Source of the DNA: an uncultured Bacteroidales bacterium
Lineage (GTDB): Bacteria; Bacteroidota; Bacteroidia; Bacteroidales; UBA932
Reading direction: 5' to 3'
Assembly: GCA_946627685.1 (NCBI GenBank)
Contig: CAMOVV010000091.1
Location: forward strand, 1 to 5,689
DNA length: 5,689 bases
Within the stretch, counting starts at the first letter, position 1, and each line of letters begins with the position of its first letter. This document shows, piece by piece, positions 1 to 5,201 of this stretch. A program made the position numbers and the translations under genes. A model generated the notes under the pieces. That model did no database searches. It was not told the origin of the DNA and saw only the letters and a program-made list of their open reading frames with translations.

Positions 1-1
1 C

Positions 2-142
2 GCCCGCTGGGGCACTCCCGAGGACCTTATGGGCCCGGCCGTCTTCCTCGCTTCCGACGCTTCTGATTTCGTCAACGGCCACATCCTTTACGTTGACGGC
101 GGCATCCTCGCTTATATAGGCAAACAGCCGGAAGAATCCTGA
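2..142 (+). CDS. Short-chain dehydrogenase/reductase, C-terminal end (gluconate 5-dehydrogenase / KduD type), 5' truncated by window
   Basis: Only the last 46 codons are present; the Rossmann nucleotide-binding part and the YxxxK catalytic site lie outside the window. The visible tail has the C-terminal SDR signature: RWGTPEDL, then [15 protein letters not shown], then a YVDGG turn that closes the substrate pocket. The extension after it, [12 protein letters not shown], resembles the Bacteroidetes proteins annotated as gluconate 5-dehydrogenase or 2-deoxy-D-gluconate 3-dehydrogenase (KduD), cytosolic NAD(P)-dependent enzymes of gluconate and uronate breakdown. Family membership is clear from the sequence; the exact substrate is inferred from the tail alone. 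The TGA stop is only 5 bp from the stop of the convergent peptidase gene. A LacI-type repressor gene lies about 560 bp further on, a common companion of sugar-acid catabolic genes. Confidence 0.85.
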   Translation, partial: ARWGTPEDLMGPAVFLASDASDFVNGHILYVDGGILAYIGKQPEES

Positions 143-156
143 CGCGGCTATTCCGG
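128..156. other. Imperfect inverted repeat spanning two convergent stop codons
   Basis: CCGGAA at 128-133 pairs with TTCCGG at 151-156, and a CC/GG pair sits inside the loop. The hairpin covers both stop codons of the convergent dehydrogenase and peptidase genes. Neither strand has a T-tract directly after the stem, so it is at best a weak bidirectional terminator. The same bases also give a direct repeat, CCGGAAGAA at 128-136 and 153-161. Confidence 0.3.
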
Positions 157-711
157 AAGAACCCGTCCGTAGCCGATCAGGCGGGGAGGGTAGTAAGGCC
201 CTTCAGGGAAGGTGTCGATGCAGACGCCCCGTCTTGTCGTCGAGTGAATCATCCTGAACTTCCCCTTGCCGAGAACCTCGGTGATGATGGCCACATGGCC
301 CACGCCTCCTCCGATGCGGCTCCCGTTGAAAAACACCAGGTCGCCCGGCCGGAGGTCTTCATCTGAAATGCGTTTGCTCGCGGAGTACTGGGCGGCCGAT
401 GTGCGGGGGACGGAAATCCCGAAATTGGAAAAGACATATACGACGAGGCCGGAACAGTCGAAGCCCGCGGGCGTGGCTCCGGCGGTCTTGTACTTCGCTC
501 CAAGGCTTTTTTTTGCGTAATCCACGATGGAGTCCGCAAGGATTTCCCCCTTCGTTTTCTTTACGTCGCGGCGCGTCGTCCGCTCCTTCGGGGAGGGCGG
601 GTCGGAAGGGAGCCTCTTCCTGAGTATGGAACACGACGAAGAGGACAGAATCAGGGCCGCGGCAAGGAAAACCACCGCGGCGTATTTTGACAGAGAAGAT
701 GGTCTAGCCAT
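148..711 (-). CDS. Exported NlpC/P60 (C40 family) cell-wall endopeptidase, probable lipoprotein
   Basis: This 187-residue protein should cleave peptide stems of peptidoglycan outside the cytoplasm. A hydrophobic signal segment (about 10-22) leads to SSSSC with Cys27, a possible lipidation site although the lipobox is loose for the usual [LVI]xxC pattern. Residues 28-55 form a basic, proline-rich spacer. The NlpC/P60 domain spans about 57-187 and shows the triad: Cys86 in FDCSGLV, His139 in GHVAII and His156 in MIHS. The RPGDLVFF strand (121-128), typical of the family, lies between. All catalytic residues are present, so it should be active. The ATG overlaps the end of the upstream repressor gene by 8 bp (ATGGCTAG) and has AGGA a few bases before it, so coupled translation is likely. 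Domain assignment is secure; the precise bond cleaved and the lipid anchor are inference. Confidence 0.95.
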   Translation of the reverse strand: MARPSSLSKYAAVVFLAAALILSSSSCSILRKRLPSDPPSPKERTTRRDVKKTKGEILADSIVDYAKKSLGAKYKTAGATPAGFDCSGLVVYVFSNFGISVPRTSAAQYSASKRISDEDLRPGDLVFFNGSRIGGGVGHVAIITEVLGKGKFRMIHSTTRRGVCIDTFPEGPYYPPRLIGYGRVLPE

Positions 712-1711
712 TTTTCCTGTCGGTGGATTCCCGTGGAATCAATGTGGTCTCCACTGTGAGGTGCTCTCCTGCGGTCTCTCCGTACATGAGCCTCAGAAGG
801 GCCTGGGCGGCCTTTGTGCCAATCTCTCTCGGATTCTGCTCGATACTTGTCATGGAGGGACTTATCAGGGAGGTGAAATCTTCGTTTGCCGTGCCCAGGA
901 TGCCGAAGTCTTCCGGCACCCGGACGCCCTGGTCTTTGGCGAATTCGAGGGCTCCGAGGGCGGAATAGTCTCCTGAAGAGTAGATTGCGTCGCAGCCTTT
1001 TTCGAGGGCTTTTGCCCCGTTGAGGTATCCGTTTTCCCGGATGATGGAGTCTTTGAAGACAATGGTCTCGTCAAGGGGTATCCCCGCGTCTTCGAGAGCT
1101 TTTTTGTAGCCCTCGTAACGGTTGAGGAACATCTTTGTGGAGAGGGGGCCGGTGAAGGCTCCGATTCTTTTGTACCCTCTCTTGATGAGGTGCTTTGTCG
1201 CGCTGTAGGCGCCGTTGAAATCGTCGTTGGTGACGGTGGAGCCGGGAAGCCCCTCGAACACGCGGTCGAACTGGACGAGCTTGATTCCTCCGTGGATGGC
1301 TTCCTGGATGTGTTTTCCCGATTTGGAACCGATGGCGTGGGAAAGCATGATTCCTCCCACGCGGATGCCTGAAAGGGTGTTCAGGGCACGGATTTCATCC
1401 TGTAAGTTTTCCCTTGTCTGGCAGATGATGAGAGAGTACCCGGCCTTGTCCAGGACCTCTTCGGCCGCGCTGATTATGCTGCTGAAGAACGAGCGGTGGA
1501 TTCTGGGCACGATGATGCCCACAGCATGGGTCCTGCCGCTTCTGAGGTTTGAGGCGATAACGTTCCTCTCGTATCCGAGTTCCTTGGCCTTCTGTTTAAC
1601 CGCTTCTCTGGTGGATTCCTTTACGTAAGGATTCCCAGCCAAAGCTCTCGAAACGGTTGAAGGGGTTATCCCAAGCGCCCTGGCGATATCGATTATCGTT
1701 ACTTTCGTCAT
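704..1711 (-). CDS. LacI/GalR family transcriptional repressor
   Basis: A 335-residue DNA-binding regulator of usual family length. The N-terminal helix-turn-helix (about 4-23) reads TIIDIARALGITPSTVSRAL, a near-consensus LacI motif. The hinge helix follows (VIASNLRSGRT, 51-61), with Leu56 in the place of the minor-groove intercalating leucine. Residues 62-329 form the periplasmic-binding-protein-like sensor domain that would bind a sugar or sugar-acid effector. I chose ATG 1711 over the in-frame ATG at 1747 because the extra 12 residues do not belong to the family fold and the upstream ATG lies inside the predicted promoter. The gene overlaps the following peptidase gene by 8 bp. The nearby gluconate/KduD-type dehydrogenase suggests a role in uronate or gluconate use, but that is inference from proximity; the effector cannot be read from the sequence. 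Confidence 0.95.
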   Translation of the reverse strand: MTKVTIIDIARALGITPSTVSRALAGNPYVKESTREAVKQKAKELGYERNVIASNLRSGRTHAVGIIVPRIHRSFFSSIISAAEEVLDKAGYSLIICQTRENLQDEIRALNTLSGIRVGGIMLSHAIGSKSGKHIQEAIHGGIKLVQFDRVFEGLPGSTVTNDDFNGAYSATKHLIKRGYKRIGAFTGPLSTKMFLNRYEGYKKALEDAGIPLDETIVFKDSIIRENGYLNGAKALEKGCDAIYSSGDYSALGALEFAKDQGVRVPEDFGILGTANEDFTSLISPSMTSIEQNPREIGTKAAQALLRLMYGETAGEHLTVETTLIPRESTDRKNG

Positions 1712-1744
1712 CTTGTTTTGAGTGGTGCAAAATGATTGTGGGTG

Positions 1745-1776
1745 CAACTTTAGTTAAAAAAATCGAATTCTGCAAA
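1745..1776 (-). promoter_or_regulatory. Candidate Bacteroidetes-type promoter for the LacI-family gene
   Basis: On the minus strand TTTG (1776-1773) is followed after 20 bp by TAAAGTTG (1752-1745), matching the Bacteroidetes pattern of TTTG at -33 and TAnnTTTG at -7 with one mismatch. Transcription would begin near 1738, giving a leader of roughly 27 nt before ATG 1711, which supports that start. The spacer holds an imperfect LacI-like operator centred on CG at 1764-1765, and GGTGCAA occurs at 1741-1747 and again at 1724-1730. Confidence 0.5.
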
Positions 1777-1826
1777 CCTTTGTAGATTAAAGTCTGAAAG
1801 CAGCGGCATGGCCAACCCGCGACACA

Positions 1827-3065
1827 TCATTCCCTTTCCGTTATGACGGCGTACACCGAAGTCAGGAAACCGTTTATGTCGAGTTCCAGATTCTTTTCTT
1901 CGGTGAAGACCACGGGCTTACCGCGAAGGGGAGTGAGGGCGGCGAAGGCCGACTCCCCCGCGGTGCTGAGGCAGTACGGGGTCATGATCCTGACATTTTT
2001 CCCGGGGTTCCACTGCCTCGAGAGGCCGCGGACGAAATTGACGTCCCCTCCCTCGTCGCAGCTGACGCTGGCTATGCCTTTTTTCGTGAACGAGAAGATG
2101 ACCATGTTCCCGGAAGTCTCCATCCGGAGGTCGCCGGTGTCCCAGATGCAGGCGGCCCGTCCCCCTTTGTCCGTGCTGACGGCGCCTGTCACCACCAGGC
2201 CGTCTTCATGGGGGACGATTCTGCATCCGAGAGGGGTGAAAAGGGTGCGCTCCCCGGGGAAGAACTCCTTTTCTCCGATGCAGAGTTTCAGGCCGGGGAA
2301 AGCGTTCCGGGTGCGGAAGACCATGCAGACCTCTCCTCCCGCCACCCTTATGTCATACATGTCGAGAATGTCCGGATTGTATGGAAGGTCCGTCACTTCA
2401 CCTCCCCTGTACACGTGCCACTGCGCCTTTTTGGCCACCCCGACCGTCGTTTCCGTCTTCCAGCTGAAGCAGTGCTTTCCGCCGTCCTCGTAGAGGGCTC
2501 CGGTCGGGAGCAGCGGCGAGTCCAGCCTTCCCAGCACGACACCCGAATCCGAGCGCAGCACCTGTTCACCGTTTTTCCTGTAGGTGAAGCCTTTTCCGTC
2601 CCTGTCCTGCCCCAGGGTCCAGACATCGTTCCCGTCGGCTATGATTCCGCAGAGAAACTCCCTTCCTTTGAAGCGCAGCAGTTCCTTGCCTCCCCGGGTG
2701 ATGAAGGTCTCCGTGTCGGAAGAGTATTCCGTAAAAAGCTCTCCTTCGACGAGATGGTGCATGTCCGGCTCGCCGCTCACCCTCTCGGAAGGCCCGGCCG
2801 GGATTTCCAGATGCCTTTTGTAATTCTTGAACAGCACAAGCTTGCACGCGACCCCGCCGAAGGCCGTATCCCTTTTCCAGTCATAGTCCTCCGGGAATTC
2901 CACTCCGCTGACGAAAACCGTGGTGTCATAGACGGGCTGCGCCGGGAGGGAACCGTCTTCAGGGGATGACGTCCCGTCGGTGATATAGACGATTCTTTCG
3001 CAAAAGGAAAGAGAAAGGGCGGCAAGGCTGCAGAGCAGGACTCCTATAAAATGTGAAGTTTTCAT
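1827..3065 (-). CDS. Exported protein of unknown function, probable lipoprotein with degenerate beta-propeller-like repeats
   Basis: I do not recognise a named family for this 412-residue protein. ATG 3065 was chosen because it begins a clear signal peptide (MKTSHFIGVLLCSLAALSLS) ending in SLSFC with Cys22; Phe just before the Cys is unusual, so lipidation is likely but not certain. The in-frame ATG at 3110 would put 15 unrelated residues ahead of the signal. The mature part has about eight degenerate units spaced roughly 40 residues apart. Each has a beta strand, a turn such as RKNGE or RGGE, then a strand: near 80, 122, 162, 219, 260, 307, 345 and 387. This suggests a beta-propeller of about eight blades. 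It follows the sigma/anti-sigma-like operon on the same strand, but a strong terminator lies between them, so it may have its own promoter. Membership of the sigma regulon is possible but unproven. Confidence 0.85.
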   Translation of the reverse strand: MKTSHFIGVLLCSLAALSLSFCERIVYITDGTSSPEDGSLPAQPVYDTTVFVSGVEFPEDYDWKRDTAFGGVACKLVLFKNYKRHLEIPAGPSERVSGEPDMHHLVEGELFTEYSSDTETFITRGGKELLRFKGREFLCGIIADGNDVWTLGQDRDGKGFTYRKNGEQVLRSDSGVVLGRLDSPLLPTGALYEDGGKHCFSWKTETTVGVAKKAQWHVYRGGEVTDLPYNPDILDMYDIRVAGGEVCMVFRTRNAFPGLKLCIGEKEFFPGERTLFTPLGCRIVPHEDGLVVTGAVSTDKGGRAACIWDTGDLRMETSGNMVIFSFTKKGIASVSCDEGGDVNFVRGLSRQWNPGKNVRIMTPYCLSTAGESAFAALTPLRGKPVVFTEEKNLELDINGFLTSVYAVITERE

Positions 3066-3116
3066 TGTTCCATTGTTTAAGGTTGCGAAGGTCCGGGAAC
3101 CTGCCTGCAAGATATG

Positions 3117-3147
3117 AAAAACCGGAAGGCAGTCTCCTGTCTTCCGG
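3117..3147 (-). terminator. Rho-independent terminator of the sigma / barrel-protein operon
   Basis: Read on the minus strand, CCGGAAG (3147-3141) pairs with CTTCCGG (3128-3122). After an A-C mismatch the stem continues with CAG/CTG closing a 4-nt GAGA loop. Five Ts (3121-3117) follow directly. It lies about 60 bp after the stop of the barrel protein and 51 bp before the start of the exported propeller-like protein, so it separates the two transcription units. The plus strand has no T-tract after the stem, so it acts leftward only. Confidence 0.85.
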
Positions 3148-3180
3148 GGGTACGGTTCATATTATTTGTTTTTCTTTCTG

Positions 3181-3202
3181 AATCCGGATTTTTCTTCCGG
3201 AA
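3181..3202. repeat. Pair of CCGG-centred palindromes after the barrel-protein gene
   Basis: AATCCGGATT (3181-3190) is a perfect 10-bp palindrome, and TTCCGGAA (3195-3202) is a perfect 8-bp palindrome whose centre is 13 bp away. They can also pair with each other. CTTCCGG at 3194-3200 is a third copy of a terminator arm, so an alternative fold with the downstream terminator is possible. No protein known to bind here can be named. Confidence 0.45.
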
Positions 3203-3209
3203 CGGAAAG

Positions 3210-4475
3210 TCATCTTCCTATATCGAAACGCAGTCCGAGGTCCAGGTTCATCATGAGGGGCTGCCTTGTGCGGATGCTCTCCGGCTGGTCGCAGTCGAAA
3301 TAATATCTCAGGGCCGGATCGACGTAGATTCCGAAGCCCTTGGCAATCCTGAACTCGACTCCGAGGCCTACGGCTGCAGAAGCCTGGACACCCTTGACGG
3401 AACGGGACCAGCGCAGGTTCTCCGGCTCATTCTTGATGCGGTAGGTGTCCGTGAGGGCCTTTTCCACGGTGCCGCCGCCGAAGACGTAGAGCATCACGGA
3501 CTTGCCGTTGACAAGGTTGCAGTACACGTTCAGCGGAACGCCGATATAGTGCTGGGCGTTTTTGATGTCAGAGATGACGGGGGTGCCGGGCTTGCCATTT
3601 TCGACAGGGGTGTAAACGCCTCTGAACGAACGGGAAAGCATGGAATACTGAAGGCCGGTGCCTATGGATACCGTCCGGCTGACGGGAATCCTGACCCCGA
3701 GGCCGAAAGAGAGGGGGATGCCGTAGGTGGATTCGCTGAGTTCGGTCACGGAGGTCTTCGCCGGGGTGACGGTGGGGAGGAACCTGCGTCGTATGGCTCC
3801 GGATGCGTCGAAGGAGTTGGTTTCAAAGTTGCTTCCTGCCACTATGGACGTCCTGCCCCTGCTTTTCTTCTTTCCGTCCATGAATTCCATGACGGCGAAG
3901 GGGTCGGCCTGGGAAGTTTCGGTGGCGGCTGCCGTTTCAGCGGTTTCCACCGCCTGTGCGGGGCTGTCCTGGGTGTCGGGATTCACGGGAGGCCGGACCG
4001 CCTCGGGGGCGGCGTCTTCCCGGGGAGTGACATCTTCAGCCGCGGCCGGAACGCATGTTTCCCGGCCGCCGGCCTTGAATGTCCGTTCGTTTTCGGATTC
4101 CCCGGCGGTGAAAGCCTGGGCGATGAGGGTTTTACCCTTCGCCGGAGACTTGACGACCTGTACCGGTTCTTCCTTTTCAGCTGTAGTCAGGGGGGCTTCC
4201 TGCACAGTCCCTGCGATGGTTTCCCCTTCGGTAATATGTTGAATGTTAGAATTGTTCGAAGTACCAAAGAAGAAGACGGCTGCGATGGCGGCGGCAGCGG
4301 CTGAAATTCCGGCCGCGGCGCGTCCCCACCAGGGAGAAACGACCTTCCCCCTTCTTTCAATCCTGTCCAGCGAACCGGCCACGGAATCCCACAAGCGGGA
4401 AGGAACCTCCTCCCGTGCGTCTTCCATGACCGACCTCACTTCAAGGTCGAAATCTGTGAACCTGTCTTCAGTCAT
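3210..4475 (-). CDS. Dma-like dual membrane-spanning anti-sigma factor: cytoplasmic domain, inner-membrane helix, periplasmic linker, outer-membrane beta-barrel
   Basis: This 421-residue protein probably holds the adjacent sigma factor inactive and senses the outer membrane. Residues 1-48 are charged and cytoplasmic, with VPSRLWDSVAGSLD (24-37), a motif common at the start of Bacteroidetes anti-sigma and barrel proteins. Residues 51-72 form one hydrophobic helix (AAAAIAAVFFFGT) after positively charged residues, giving an N-inside orientation. Residues 73-205 are low-complexity, rich in Ala, Glu, Pro and Thr, and long enough to cross the periplasm when extended. Residues 206-421 show alternating strands of an OMP_b-brl_2/PorT-like barrel (FGLGVRIPVS, HYIGVPLNVYCNL, VGLGVEFRIAKGFGIYVDP, LDLGLRFDIGR). 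There is no cleavable signal peptide, unlike ordinary porins. The gene starts 2 bp after the sigma stop. The plan matches the Dma family of Bacteroides thetaiotaomicron, which controls vesicle production. Binding to this sigma factor and the sensed signal are inference. Confidence 0.9.
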   Translation of the reverse strand: MTEDRFTDFDLEVRSVMEDAREEVPSRLWDSVAGSLDRIERRGKVVSPWWGRAAAGISAAAAAIAAVFFFGTSNNSNIQHITEGETIAGTVQEAPLTTAEKEEPVQVVKSPAKGKTLIAQAFTAGESENERTFKAGGRETCVPAAAEDVTPREDAAPEAVRPPVNPDTQDSPAQAVETAETAAATETSQADPFAVMEFMDGKKKSRGRTSIVAGSNFETNSFDASGAIRRRFLPTVTPAKTSVTELSESTYGIPLSFGLGVRIPVSRTVSIGTGLQYSMLSRSFRGVYTPVENGKPGTPVISDIKNAQHYIGVPLNVYCNLVNGKSVMLYVFGGGTVEKALTDTYRIKNEPENLRWSRSVKGVQASAAVGLGVEFRIAKGFGIYVDPALRYYFDCDQPESIRTRQPLMMNLDLGLRFDIGR

Positions 4476-4477
4476 TA

Positions 4478-5083
4478 TTACTTCTTAATCTTCTTTTGCA
4501 ACATCATCCTTGCCCTCTGGAGCTGGGAGCGCGATGTGGCTTCCGAAATACCTAACGTTTCAGCTATTTCCTTGTGGGAATAACCCTCGATGACATACAT
4601 GTTGAAAACGGTCCGGAAACCCGTCGGCAGCTGCGAAATGAGCCCCATGAGTTCCTTGTATCCCATCGTCTGGACGGCGCTTTCGCCTTCGCTGCTGATT
4701 CCCCAGGCTGTTTCAAGGTCATCAGACATTTTCAGGGCGTCCGTCCTCCGAAGAGACATCAAGGCAGTATTGACAAAGATCTTCCGGGCCCAGCCTTCGA
4801 AGGAACCCTCCCCCGAATAACTGTCCAGTCTGGTGAAAAGAGTCACAAACCCTTCTTGGAGAATGTCTTCGGCAGACTCCCTGTCTCCCATGTACCTCAG
4901 GCACACGGAAAACATTTTTGGGGCGAGAGAATCGAAGAGCTTCCGCTGGGCGGTCCTGTCGGAGTTCATGCACGCGCGGATAAGTTCCTGCACGGAGGAC
5001 TCAGGACCCTTTACCCTTTCACCGGGCTGGTTTTCCAAATCCCTTCGTGTGTTAAGATGCTTATTTTTGCCGAAACGTTGCAT
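4478..5083 (-). CDS. ECF RNA polymerase sigma factor (sigma-70 family, Das-like)
   Basis: This 201-residue protein would direct RNA polymerase to a dedicated set of promoters when released by its partner. Sigma region 2 spans about 48-113, with AEDILQEGFVTLF (71-83) contacting core polymerase and GSFEGWARKIFVNTALMSLRR ending the -10 recognition part. A short linker (114-142) leads to region 4 (about 143-196), with QLPTGFRTVFNMYVIEGYSH and the helix-turn-helix EIAETLGISEATSRSQLQRA that reads the -35 element. Regions 1 and 3 are absent, as in ECF factors. ATG 5083 is the only ATG before region 2, and an in-frame TGA lies four codons upstream; it gives a basic extension of about 30 residues before the core domain. 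Only 2 bp separate it from the barrel anti-sigma gene (TAATAATG), so translation is probably coupled. Assignment to the ECF21-type group that pairs with Dma proteins is inferred from context and needs a profile search. Confidence 0.97.
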   Translation of the reverse strand: MQRFGKNKHLNTRRDLENQPGERVKGPESSVQELIRACMNSDRTAQRKLFDSLAPKMFSVCLRYMGDRESAEDILQEGFVTLFTRLDSYSGEGSFEGWARKIFVNTALMSLRRTDALKMSDDLETAWGISSEGESAVQTMGYKELMGLISQLPTGFRTVFNMYVIEGYSHKEIAETLGISEATSRSQLQRARMMLQKKIKK

Positions 5084-5110
5084 TGGCTCTTTTCAATAAA
5101 CCATCAACGC

Positions 5111-5128
5111 AAATTTCGTCAAAATTTC
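5111..5128. repeat. Helically phased AAATTTC direct repeat in the divergent promoter region
   Basis: AAATTTC occurs at 5111-5117 and again at 5122-5128 with an 11-bp period, one helical turn. The repeat sits between the divergent sigma-factor and TPR genes, 28 bp upstream of the sigma ATG and just upstream of the TPR -7 element. It could be a regulator site or part of an ECF-dependent promoter; no consensus can be assigned from one example. Confidence 0.45.
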
Positions 5129-5139
5129 CCGAATTGTAC

Positions 5140-5147
5140 TATTTTTG
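5140..5147 (+). promoter_or_regulatory. Bacteroidetes -7 element for the TPR gene
   Basis: TATTTTTG matches TAnnTTTG exactly. The -33 position has only a weak TTTCG (5114-5118) about 21 bp upstream, within the AAATTTC repeat. Transcription would start near 5153, leaving a leader of about 49 nt before ATG 5202. No equally good -7 element was found for the divergent sigma gene. Confidence 0.5.
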
Positions 5148-5163
5148 TAAGGAAAGTCACCGG

Positions 5164-5185
5164 AAGGGAGAAGGTCTCTTCCCTT
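5164..5185 (+). other. Leader hairpin upstream of the TPR gene
   Basis: AAGGGA (5164-5169) pairs with TCCCTT (5180-5185); GA/TC can extend the stem past a bulged T and close a 5-nt loop. It lies in the predicted untranslated leader, 16 nt before the start codon, with no T-tract after it, so a terminator is unlikely. An effect on mRNA stability or ribosome access is possible but not shown. Confidence 0.35.
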
Positions 5186-5201
5186 GAATCCTTGGAAAAC
5201 G

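Noticed and set aside
507..514. Run of eight A residues (minus strand) in the peptidase gene, a possible slippage or phase-variation site
   Set aside because: It encodes an ordinary Lys-Lys in a continuous intact frame, and nothing else suggests phase variation.
1712..1747. Upstream start for the LacI-family gene, adding 12 residues
   Set aside because: The family begins a few residues before the helix-turn-helix, as from ATG 1711, and the upstream ATG falls inside the predicted promoter.
1803..1820. Possible terminator after the propeller-like protein gene
   Set aside because: The GCGG/CCGC stem is only 4 bp with a long loop and no convincing T-tract.
2208..2969. Open frame of 253 codons on the plus strand opposite the propeller-like protein gene
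   Set aside because: No motif, no signal peptide, and fully antisense to a gene with a good signal peptide and repeats.
3114..4304. Long open frame (396 codons) on the plus strand opposite the barrel protein gene
   Set aside because: The translation is Gly/Arg-rich without domain structure, and it lies antisense to a clearly coding gene with recognisable segments. Long shadow frames are expected in GC-rich DNA.
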